Below are positions 1 through 5,790 of a DNA stretch of 6,480 nucleotides, piece by piece. The stretch's first letter is position 1. Each line of letters begins with the position of its first letter. The translations under genes and the position numbers were made by a program. Under the pieces are notes generated by a model. That model was not told where the DNA came from, ran no database searches, and worked only from the letters and a program-made list of their open reading frames with translations. The stretch comes from Desulfovibrionaceae bacterium (GTDB taxonomy: Bacteria; Desulfobacterota; Desulfovibrionia; Desulfovibrionales; Desulfovibrionaceae), in contig CAAGJV010000370.1 of the NCBI GenBank assembly GCA_900770205.1, positions 1 to 6,480 on the forward strand. Direction: 5' to 3'.

Positions 1-3
1 GGA

Positions 4-18
4 GTAACAAAGGGTAAC
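4..18 (+). promoter_or_regulatory. Upstream CpxR-like direct repeat, GTAAC-N5-GTAAC
   Basis: Two exact GTAAC copies start at 4 and 14, one helical turn apart. That is the architecture of the E. coli CpxR box (GTAAA-N5-GTAAA). A -10-like TACAAT lies at 30-35, so a regulator bound here would overlap the -35 position. The transcript would run through a 29-codon ORF at 94-183 before reaching the response regulator. It could be a second promoter of the same operon or control a small upstream gene. Confidence 0.4.
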
Positions 19-93
19 AGATATTTCAATACAATTTTATTTCAAAAATTTTTTACGTATTTTTTATAAAAATAAAAGGAGAAGGCTCTTTTT

Positions 94-183
94 ATGGCAA
101 AAATGAGAAGGAAAATGAAAACGGAAAGAAAAAAAGTATGTTTTTGTAATAAAAATTTTACAGAGTATTTTGTTTTCCTGTAA
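94..183 (+). CDS. Possible 29-residue basic small ORF (doubtful)
   Basis: An ATG at 94 opens 29 codons ending in TAA at 181-183. A purine-rich Shine-Dalgarno stretch GGAGAAGG lies at 78-85, 8 nt before the ATG. The predicted peptide has a Lys/Arg-rich first half, a Cys-Phe-Cys in the middle and a hydrophobic end (FVFL). I recognise no family. Its stop codon overlaps the second CpxR-like box at 180-194, and a possible promoter lies at 4-35. In such an AT-rich stretch an ORF this short can arise by chance. The ribosome-binding site is the only positive evidence of translation. Confidence 0.18.
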   Translation: MAKMRRKMKTERKKVCFCNKNFTEYFVFL

Positions 184-208
184 CGAATTGTAACATAAAG
201 ACTATGAT
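180..208 (+). promoter_or_regulatory. Probable operon promoter: CpxR-like box plus -10 element
   Basis: GTAAC copies at 180-184 and 190-194 are separated by exactly 5 nt. A good -10 hexamer, TATGAT, follows at 203-208. With a 17-bp spacer the -35 would be 180-185 (GTAACG), a poor match to TTGACA that coincides with the box. That is the usual layout for class II activation by an OmpR/PhoB-type regulator. The next gene encodes a CpxR-like regulator with a conserved recognition helix, so positive autoregulation is the natural reading. Start of transcription would be near 215. Confidence 0.5.
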
Positions 209-241
209 GATTGCGGGATTTATAGAGAACGGAGTAAGGAG

Positions 242-283
242 ATGATATCTGCAAGGCGCCCATGTTCTGCCTGTTCAGAATGA
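242..283 (+). CDS. Possible 13-codon leader ORF (doubtful)
   Basis: ATG at 242 is preceded by a GGAG at 231-234 with a 7-nt spacer. It encodes MISARRPCSACSE and stops at TGA 281-283, 36 nt before the response regulator start. It would lie inside the leader made from the promoter at 180-208. The peptide contains a CxxC. The strong ribosome site makes it more than a random ATG, but it is very short and no homologue can be judged by eye. Confidence 0.18.
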   Translation: MISARRPCSACSE

Positions 284-319
284 AAAGGCATGCGCGCTCT
301 GCCATTGGTGAGGAAAAGC

Positions 320-1012
320 ATGACAGACCTTTTGATTATTGATGATGATAAAGAACTTGGCATTCTCCTGGCGGATTATTTCCGCCCGGAAGATATTCTG
401 TGCCGATTTGCCTTCGATGGAAGGGAAGGGCTTTCTGCCATACGGGAAAAGCTGCCGGACATTGTTATCCTGGATGTGATGCTTCCGGAAAAGAATGGCT
501 TTGAAGTTCTCAGGGAAATGCGCAGAGACGGGCAGCTGAAGAAAGTTCCTGTGATCATGCTGACGGCCCGCGGAGATGCTTCCGATATGGTGCGCGGGCT
601 CGACCTTGGAGCAGACGATTACTTGCCGAAGCCCTTCAACCCCCGGGAACTGCTTTCCCGCATACGGGCCGTGCTGCGGCGGTCGTGCCCTGATGCCGAA
701 CATTGCGGAAAGGAACTCCGCCTGGATGAAGGAGCCATGAAGGCATGGGTGGGGAACAGGGAAGTTTCGCTGAGCGGCCAGGAATACAGGGTGCTCAGCG
801 TGCTGCTTTCCTCTCCCGGGAAGGTGATTTCCCGCGATGAGCTGAGCCGTGCGCTCTTTGGAAGGGATGCTGTTCCCATGGAACGCGGGCTTGACATGCA
901 GATAAGCCGCGTTCGGAAAAAGCTTGGCCCTTACGAGGATGGAAGCGACCGCATACGCAGCATAAGAGGCAGCGGGTACCTGTATGTCATGCCTAAGGAA
1001 AACCCGGTATGA
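320..1012 (+). CDS. CpxR-like response regulator, OmpR/PhoB family
   Basis: Cytoplasmic transcription factor of 230 residues, normal for the family. The receiver domain (about 1-120) shows the acidic pocket D8-D9-D10, phospho-acceptor D52 in a LDVMLPEKNG context, T82 and K104 in a DDYLPKPFNPREL stretch typical of CpxR. The C-terminal winged helix (about 131-225) has a recognition helix around 188-202 (MERGLDMQISRVRKKL) and the wing RSIRGSGYLY, both close to E. coli CpxR as I remember it. An upstream ATG at 290 would add 10 residues. ATG 320 is preferred because AGGA at 311-314 sits 5 nt before it and the protein then begins directly at the first beta strand. The stop overlaps the kinase start (ATGA, 1009-1012). 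The GTAAC-N5-GTAAC box at 180-194 suggests autoregulation. The family is certain; strict CpxR orthology is not. Confidence 0.95.
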   Translation: MTDLLIIDDDKELGILLADYFRPEDILCRFAFDGREGLSAIREKLPDIVILDVMLPEKNGFEVLREMRRDGQLKKVPVIMLTARGDASDMVRGLDLGADDYLPKPFNPRELLSRIRAVLRRSCPDAEHCGKELRLDEGAMKAWVGNREVSLSGQEYRVLSVLLSSPGKVISRDELSRALFGRDAVPMERGLDMQISRVRKKLGPYEDGSDRIRSIRGSGYLYVMPKENPV

Positions 1013-2088
1013 AGAATATCATGGAGAAGATACTGCAGCTGTGGGGCAGGCAGCCCCTTTTCAGAAAAATCTATATATGCGGCATTGCGTTCATCGGTTC
1101 CTTTGCCTTTCTGGGGGAAAGCGGCGAGCATATTGTGAGTGACCTTCTCATGGAAGGCAGCGGCCACATGCTTTCCCATGTACAGAATTTTATTCTGTGG
1201 TCGATATTTACGTTTCTTGTTGCGTTTGCAGAATGCTTTGTTCTCGTTTGCTTTCTTAAGCGCGTTATCGGGCAATTTACTTCTGCCATCCATCGCATTT
1301 CCGATGGGGAGCGGGCCGTGCGGATATCTTCGGATATGGCAGACAGAAATGATGAGATTGGCCTGCTGGCCCGTGCTTTCAACTTTATGGCGGAACAGAA
1401 GGAACAGGAACTGCTGCGGGAAAAAGAACTCCTTGCCTCGGTTTCCCATGAGCTGCGCTCCCCTTTAACAAGGCTTTCCGTTTCTGTGGAACTGTTGCGG
1501 AGGGAACATATTTCTCCTGAGGTGCTGAGCCGGCTCAGCCTTGAAACGGAGCGCATGGAAATGCTTATCAGCAGCATTCTGGAATATTCGCGCACGCAGG
1601 CGGGAATACAGGACTTTGAGAAGGTGGATTTTGCTGAGCTTGTGCGCGATGTGGTGGACGATGTGCGCTTTGAGGGCAGCATACGCGGCTGCGATGTTAA
1701 GGAAGATATTCCAAAGCAGCTGATGCTTTATGGCTGCGATGCCATGCTGCGCCATGCGGTGGAGAACGTGCTGCGCAATGCCCTGCGCTATACGCCGGAT
1801 GACGGCTCAATAGGCGTTCGCTTCTCCTTAATGCATGATAGGTGCCGGCTTACCGTGGAAGACGAAGGCCCGGGCGTGCCGGAAGAAAAGCTGAGCATGA
1901 TTTTCCGGCCCTTTTTCCGGGTGGATGCTTCACGCCAGAGGGCAAGCGGAGGAACGGGAATGGGGCTTGCCATTGCCGAGCAGGCCGTGAAGGCCCATAA
2001 GGGAAAGATATGGGCAGAAAACCGGAGGGAAGGGGGGCTTTGCGTGATTATGGAGCTTCCTCTCCGAAGCGGGGAAGATCCGCTATGA
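1009..2088 (+). CDS. CpxA-like sensor histidine kinase with short periplasmic loop
   Basis: Inner-membrane kinase of 359 residues, the presumed partner of the regulator just upstream. Two membrane segments (about 20-36 and 61-85) flank only about 24 periplasmic residues. A HAMP linker (about 82-135) follows. The dimerisation/phosphoacceptor helix has SHELRSPLTRL with H147. The ATP-binding domain has the N box (VENVLRNALRYTP, 251-263), G1 (DEGPGV, 285-290), an F box (FRPFFR) and G2 (GGTGMGLAI, 314-322). Every catalytic motif is present, so it should be active as kinase and probably phosphatase. E. coli CpxA is about 457 residues with a folded periplasmic sensor. The absence of such a domain here suggests signal detection in the membrane or by a partner. 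The gene overlaps both neighbours by 4 nt (ATGA), so the three genes are probably one coupled operon. Confidence 0.95.
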   Translation: MKNIMEKILQLWGRQPLFRKIYICGIAFIGSFAFLGESGEHIVSDLLMEGSGHMLSHVQNFILWSIFTFLVAFAECFVLVCFLKRVIGQFTSAIHRISDGERAVRISSDMADRNDEIGLLARAFNFMAEQKEQELLREKELLASVSHELRSPLTRLSVSVELLRREHISPEVLSRLSLETERMEMLISSILEYSRTQAGIQDFEKVDFAELVRDVVDDVRFEGSIRGCDVKEDIPKQLMLYGCDAMLRHAVENVLRNALRYTPDDGSIGVRFSLMHDRCRLTVEDEGPGVPEEKLSMIFRPFFRVDASRQRASGGTGMGLAIAEQAVKAHKGKIWAENRREGGLCVIMELPLRSGEDPL

Positions 2089-2798
2089 GCCTTTCCGCCC
2101 GGTCGGTATTCATTCAGAGCGCCGTATGCATGGCTCTTATGGCGGCAACGGTATATGTGGAGAGCTTTACAGCTCTGGATATGGAGATACAGCGGCAGTG
2201 GTATAGTTCTGTTCAGGGGCGGTGGTTTATCGATGCTTCCCTCCACAGGGAATGGCGCTGGCTTTTTTACGATGGCATGAAATATGCGGTTGCAGCTACA
2301 GGAGCGGGCTCTGTTGTTCTCTTTCTTGCGGGGTGCTATCTGAACAATGCCTCGTGGAGAAGGGCAGGGCTTCTCATGGCGCTTTCCTGTGCGGCAACGC
2401 CGCTGCTTGTGGCTCTGCTCAAGGCTGTTACCGGCATATACTGCCCGCGGCAGCTTCTGCTTTTCGGCGGGGAGGAGCCGTACCGACACCTTCTCCCCCT
2501 GGAGTTCGGCATTTTGGGCGGGAGATGCTTCCCCGGCGGGCATGCTTCCGGCGGATTTGCGCTGACCATGATGTATTTCTGCCTTTCCGGGAAATATGCC
2601 CGCCTATCTGCCCTTGCGGCAGCGCTTTGCATGGGCTGGAGCATGGGGCTCTACCAGATGATGCGCGGGGAACACTTTCTTTCCCATACCGTAATGAGCA
2701 TGCTCCTTGCCTGGCAGATGAATCTGCTGCTTGTACGTATAGCCGACGGCACGATACTGCCGTGGATAAGCAGGCGCAAGCATGGAAAAATGCCGTAA
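2085..2798 (+). CDS. PAP2-family membrane phosphatase
   Basis: Integral membrane protein of 237 residues with several hydrophobic helices (about 7-26, 67-85, 93-112, 150-168, 172-190, 200-218). PAP2 enzymes remove phosphate from lipids or isoprenoid carriers through a His nucleophile. Visible motifs are K113-X6-C120-P121 (the usual KX6RP has Arg where this has Cys), F149-P-G-G-H153-A-S in place of PSGH, and R194-G-E-H-F-L-S-H201 for motif 3. This CP / PGGHASGG / HFLSH pattern resembles a PAP2 subgroup seen in other Gram-negatives, so activity is likely retained. The start at 2085 is fixed by the ATGA overlap with the kinase stop; an in-frame ATG at 2010 lies inside the kinase gene and is unlikely. 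Coupling to an envelope-stress system suggests lipid A dephosphorylation or undecaprenyl-phosphate recycling, but the substrate cannot be read from sequence. Confidence 0.88.
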   Translation: MSLSARSVFIQSAVCMALMAATVYVESFTALDMEIQRQWYSSVQGRWFIDASLHREWRWLFYDGMKYAVAATGAGSVVLFLAGCYLNNASWRRAGLLMALSCAATPLLVALLKAVTGIYCPRQLLLFGGEEPYRHLLPLEFGILGGRCFPGGHASGGFALTMMYFCLSGKYARLSALAAALCMGWSMGLYQMMRGEHFLSHTVMSMLLAWQMNLLLVRIADGTILPWISRRKHGKMP

Positions 2799-2806
2799 GA
2801 GCGGCA
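2786..2806 (-). terminator. Possible intrinsic terminator of the biotin ligase gene
   Basis: On the minus strand a 5-bp stem TGCCG-N6-CGGCA (2806-2791) is followed at once by TTTTT (2790-2786). It lies 23 nt past the ligase stop codon. The hairpin overlaps the last two codons and the stop of the phosphatase gene. The stem is short, so termination may be partial. In the plus direction there is no T-run after the hairpin, so it would not end the phosphatase transcript. Confidence 0.4.
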
Positions 2807-2828
2807 GTGCCAGGCATAAGGAAAGAAG

Positions 2829-3626
2829 CTATGCGGTATAAAGGGCTGGTTCCAGCTCTTCAAGAATATGCTTCAGCAGGCTTGTTACGCTGAAGGCGGT
2901 TCCCGTTTCTGCATACAGCGATGATGCTATGCCGGAAAGTTCCGGAGGAATGGCCTCGGAAGGGACATTGGCGTTGATTCCTATGCCGATAACGGCCCAC
3001 CAGAGATCGGTATTTCTGAACAGGGTTTCCACAAGAACGCCTGCAATCTTTTTATTGTTGAGAAAAAGGTCGTTCGGCAGGCGCTGCTCCAGTTCTATGC
3101 CGCACGTGTTTTTTACCGCCCGGGCAATGGCTTCCACCGTGATCATGGGCAGGGCATGCAGAGTTTCCGGCGTGATATTCGGCCGGGCAAGCACGGAAAA
3201 GAGAAGGCTCCCCGGCAGATCGACCCAGCGGTGGCCCTTGCTTCCGCGCCCTTCGCTCTGCCTGCGGGCTACAACTACGGTTCCTTCTTCGGCGCCGTTC
3301 AGTGCTTCGAGCACGGCAACCTGGTTGGTTGAGCCTGTTTCCTTGAGCCACAGCCATTTTTTCTGCCCGAGAATGGCCGTGTACAGCCCTTCGCGTATAT
3401 GGCTCCCCGCCCAGGGATCGGCCCGGGAGATAAGCCGGTAGCCGCACCGCGGCACGGATTCGATGATATGGCCTTCCATGCGCAGCGCCATAACATGCTT
3501 GCTTACGGCGGCGCGGCTGACGCCAAGAGACCGGGAAAGCGCTTCTCCGGAAAGGTAGTTCTGATGACCGTTGGCAAGGAGAGCATCCAGAATAAGATCC
3601 CGCATGGGAATGCCTTCTCGCACCAT
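2829..3626 (-). CDS. birA: Biotin--[acetyl-CoA-carboxylase] ligase with HTH domain, C-terminal domain missing
   Basis: Activates biotin to biotinyl-5'-AMP and transfers it to the lysine of a biotin carrier domain; the N-terminal helix-turn-helix (about 25-66, LSGEALSRSLGVSRAAVSKH) suggests it can also repress genes. The catalytic domain shows ETGSTNQ (96-102), GRGSKGHRW (126-134), RLPNDLFL (182-189, usually KWPND), KKIAGVLVE with K193 matching E. coli Lys183, and GIGIN. The protein is 265 residues against about 320 for E. coli BirA. It stops where the SH3-like C-terminal domain would begin, and the space beyond belongs to the convergent phosphatase gene. The residue after GRG is Ser129 where E. 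coli has Arg118. Start 3626 has GGAG with a 6-nt spacer; ATG at 3605, with GAAGG in front, is a fair alternative. No biotin operator was seen in the window. Confidence 0.9.
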   Translation of the reverse strand: MVREGIPMRDLILDALLANGHQNYLSGEALSRSLGVSRAAVSKHVMALRMEGHIIESVPRCGYRLISRADPWAGSHIREGLYTAILGQKKWLWLKETGSTNQVAVLEALNGAEEGTVVVARRQSEGRGSKGHRWVDLPGSLLFSVLARPNITPETLHALPMITVEAIARAVKNTCGIELEQRLPNDLFLNNKKIAGVLVETLFRNTDLWWAVIGIGINANVPSEAIPPELSGIASSLYAETGTAFSVTSLLKHILEELEPALYTA

Positions 3627-3641
3627 AGCCTGCTCCGCAGT

Positions 3642-3668
3642 AAGAGAAAGAGGGGAGGAAGAGGAAAG
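3642..3668. other. 27-nt homopurine/homopyrimidine tract in the biotin ligase leader
   Basis: Every base from 3642 to 3668 is a purine on the plus strand. On the minus strand this gives an unbroken C/U-rich stretch in the presumed 5' untranslated region of the ligase mRNA, between the candidate -10 (3688-3683) and the ribosome site. Such tracts can be unstructured protein-binding sites (Rho, S1) or form triplex DNA. No function can be assigned. Confidence 0.5.
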
Positions 3669-3682
3669 TTCTCTCTTCAGAC

Positions 3683-3711
3683 ATGGTATGCTGACTTGGC
3701 TTTCTTTTCAA
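3683..3711 (-). promoter_or_regulatory. Candidate sigma-70 promoter for the biotin ligase gene
   Basis: Read on the minus strand, TTGAAA (3711-3706) and TACCAT (3688-3683) are separated by 17 nt. They match the -35 consensus at 5 of 6 and the -10 at 4 of 6 positions. The start of transcription would be near 3676, giving a leader of about 50 nt. It lies downstream of the palindromic cluster at 3714-3763, so the ligase could be transcribed independently of the oxidoreductase. Confidence 0.35.
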
Positions 3712-3713
3712 CA

Positions 3714-3763
3714 GGCATGCCCATACATGAAGCGGGCATGCTTTTGAAGGATGCATGCCCGCT
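3714..3763. repeat. Three alternating copies of a GCATGCCC element, competing hairpins
   Basis: GCATGCCC occurs at 3715-3722 and 3753-3760 on the plus strand, and its complement GGGCATGC at 3734-3741. The central copy can pair with the left one (8 bp, 11-nt loop) or with the right one (11 bp, AGCGGGCATGC 3731-3741 with GCATGCCCGCT 3753-3763, 11-nt loop). Both cannot form together. The cluster lies 25 nt beyond the stop of the oxidoreductase gene and before the biotin ligase gene. No T-run follows on the minus strand, so it is not a classical intrinsic terminator. It may protect the 3' end of the oxidoreductase mRNA or work with Rho. Confidence 0.6.
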
Positions 3764-3788
3764 CCGCAACATACGGGATTTTAAGCCC

Positions 3789-5726
3789 TTACACATCAAG
3801 CCCGGCGTGATATCCCTGGTAGACGGCCGTGGTGATGGTGGAGGGGCGCACGGCATCGCCGATAACGCGGACAAAGGGTGCGGCATCGATCAGCGCATCA
3901 TAGAGGCGCGAGCGCTGGCCCACGGCGCAGATGATGGTTCCGGCCGGAAGCAGAATCTCTTTTCCTTCGCCATCGCGGCAGAGCAGCCCCTCTTCGGTGA
4001 CGGCAAGGCCGGTGTACTGCGTTCTTACATCAATAAGCTCTTTCAGCTTGCGCAGAAGAATGGGGCGGTGGCGGATGTTGGCATCGGGCGCCACTTCGGC
4101 ACGCATTTCCACAAGCGTGACCTTCTTTCCTTCCTGCGCCAGATGGATGGCGCATTCGCAGCCGGCAAGCCCGCCGCCGAGAACCACCACGGTATCGGCA
4201 CATTCTTCTTTCCGGCGATAGTAGTCGTTGACAACAATGACATTCTTTCCGTGTATGCCGGGAAGCGGCGGAACGATCGGTTCCGAGCCGGTGGCGATGA
4301 TGAGTGCATCGGCCTTTTCATTTTCCGCATACGAGGCGGTGACTTCCGTATTCAGCCGCACTTCCACGCCTTCCTTTTCCATCTGACGGGCAAGGGTGAG
4401 GCCGAGCTGGTACATTTCCTTTTTAAAGGGAATGGCCTGTTCGCTGCGGAGAATGCCGCCAAGTTCCGCTTCCTTTTCGCAGAGGATAACCTTATGGCCG
4501 CGCTGCGCCGCCGTGAGGGCGGCCTTCATGCCGCCGCAGCCGCCGCCTGCCACCAGGACTTTTTTTGCCCTGCGCGCAGGCATAGGCGGAAAATCCTGTT
4601 CCCTGCCTATCTGCGGATTGACCGTGCAGCGCCGTGTTCCCGTGGTGGGGCGCTCGGCCATGCAGACAAAGCAGCGCAGGCAGCGGATTATTTCATCGTC
4701 TCTTCCTTCCATAACCTTGGAGGGAAGTTCCGGGTCGGCTATAAGGGCGCGGGCCATTTCCACCACATCGGCCTTGCCGGAAGCAATGATTTCCTCCATC
4801 TGGGCCGGATCGTTCAGCGCGCCGACGGTGGCAACAGGGGTTGAGACATGCTTTTTGATTGCTGCGGCAAGGTAGACATTGCAGCCGTGTTCGGAAAACA
4901 TGGGCGGGTGGGTATCGAAAAAGCCGAACTGGTAGGAACCAGCCGAAACATGGATGAGATCGACTTTTCCATCCAGCAGCTTTGCTATTTCTATGCCGTC
5001 TTCCAGCGTGTAGCCGCCTTCAAAAAGTTCCGATCCGCTCATGCGCACTTCTATGGGGAAGCCGGGGCCGACAGCGGCGCGCACGCTGGCGACAACTTCC
5101 AGCAGAAGGCGGGAACGTCCTGCAAGGGAGCCTCCGTATTCATCGGTACGCTTGTTGAACGCGGGGGAAAGGAACTGGTTGATAAGCCAGCCGTGCCCGG
5201 CGTGGATCATCACCATTTCAAAGCCGGCGCGTTTGGCAAGGGCGGCCTTTTCCCCATAGGCGGCCACTATTTCTCCAATCTGTTCCGTGGAAAGCGCCTT
5301 CACGGGCCGGCCATCGGGGCGCGTTCCATCGCAGGGGCCGTATTGGCAGAGCGATTGCTTTTTATCCTTATCGACAAGATAGGTTCCTGCATACTGGCCG
5401 GAATGGGAAAGTTCCACGCTGGGAATGGCGCCATGCCGCCTTATGGCATCGGCCATGAAGGTAAAGCTGGCAAGGGAACCGGGCGTTTGCAGTTCCAGGT
5501 GGAGCATATGGGAGGCATCGGTTTTCGGGTGGACGACAAGTTCGCTTACGGTCACATTGGCGCTTCCGCCTTTCGCCCTGTTTTCATAAAAGGCGCGGCT
5601 TCCCGGGCCGGCGCAGCAGTCCCAGGTGATATCGGTAGCGCCGGTAGGCGCGGCAAACATGCGGTTGCGGAAGGTAACGCGGCCAAGCCGGATGGGAGAG
5701 CAGAGGTGCGGGTATTTTCTTGTCAT
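3789..5726 (-). CDS. FMN/[4Fe-4S]/FAD oxidoreductase, 2-enoate reductase / 2,4-dienoyl-CoA reductase family
   Basis: Cytoplasmic flavoenzyme of 645 residues, full length for this family, expected to reduce an activated C=C bond with NAD(P)H. Residues about 8-340 form the Old-Yellow-Enzyme FMN barrel: APTGATD near 26-32, HAGHGWLINQFLSP (175-188, with H175 and H178 in the substrate-anion positions), NKRTDEYGGS (191-200). The cluster region has C349, C352, C355 and C367. The C-terminal half has a FAD-type GGGCGG (394-399), a second dinucleotide fold GGGLAG (517-522) and the terminal IGDAVRPST (622-630) FAD segment. The start at 5726 has GGAG 5 nt upstream; a longer reading from 5822 would add 32 atypical residues across the promoter. 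The substrate is unknown; enoates, dienoyl-CoA esters and steroid or aromatic enones are all handled by relatives. It sits alone, divergent from the DUF6110-like gene. Confidence 0.92.
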   Translation of the reverse strand: MTRKYPHLCSPIRLGRVTFRNRMFAAPTGATDITWDCCAGPGSRAFYENRAKGGSANVTVSELVVHPKTDASHMLHLELQTPGSLASFTFMADAIRRHGAIPSVELSHSGQYAGTYLVDKDKKQSLCQYGPCDGTRPDGRPVKALSTEQIGEIVAAYGEKAALAKRAGFEMVMIHAGHGWLINQFLSPAFNKRTDEYGGSLAGRSRLLLEVVASVRAAVGPGFPIEVRMSGSELFEGGYTLEDGIEIAKLLDGKVDLIHVSAGSYQFGFFDTHPPMFSEHGCNVYLAAAIKKHVSTPVATVGALNDPAQMEEIIASGKADVVEMARALIADPELPSKVMEGRDDEIIRCLRCFVCMAERPTTGTRRCTVNPQIGREQDFPPMPARRAKKVLVAGGGCGGMKAALTAAQRGHKVILCEKEAELGGILRSEQAIPFKKEMYQLGLTLARQMEKEGVEVRLNTEVTASYAENEKADALIIATGSEPIVPPLPGIHGKNVIVVNDYYRRKEECADTVVVLGGGLAGCECAIHLAQEGKKVTLVEMRAEVAPDANIRHRPILLRKLKELIDVRTQYTGLAVTEEGLLCRDGEGKEILLPAGTIICAVGQRSRLYDALIDAAPFVRVIGDAVRPSTITTAVYQGYHAGLDV

Positions 5727-5790
5727 GGTGTCTCCGAAAAAAAGAGTTCTTTTACCCATCACAGGAAAAAAATGCGCTGTAAAGGAAAAA

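Larger units (their letters stand above)
1..319 (+). other. AT-rich regulatory region upstream of the two-component operon
   Basis: This 319-bp stretch has no gene of ordinary length. Positions 20-180 are strikingly AT-rich compared with the genes, with A- and T-tracts at 44-54, 60-65 and 68-77 that could bend DNA or act as UP elements. It holds two GTAAC-N5-GTAAC repeats (4-18, 180-194), a -10 candidate TACAAT at 30-35, a 29-codon ORF at 94-183, and a 13-codon ORF at 242-283. A small hairpin TTCTG-N6-CAGAA lies at 265-280. If the promoter at 180-208 is used, the operon leader is about 105 nt long, enough for post-transcriptional control. I see no RNA family that I recognise here. Confidence 0.6.

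Noticed and set aside
42..305. Minus-strand open frame of 87 codons across the AT-rich promoter region
   Set aside because: Low-complexity Lys/Phe/Tyr-rich product typical of translated AT-rich DNA. It runs across the regulatory repeats and has no recognisable domain.
290..319. Earlier start of the response regulator at 290
   Set aside because: The 10 extra residues have no counterpart in the family, and the ribosome site at 311-314 serves the ATG at 320.
3399..4844. 481-codon open frame on the plus strand
   Set aside because: It lies antisense to the biotin ligase and oxidoreductase genes, both with clear motifs. It is rich in Gly, Ala, His and Arg as expected for a complementary frame, and it resembles no family.
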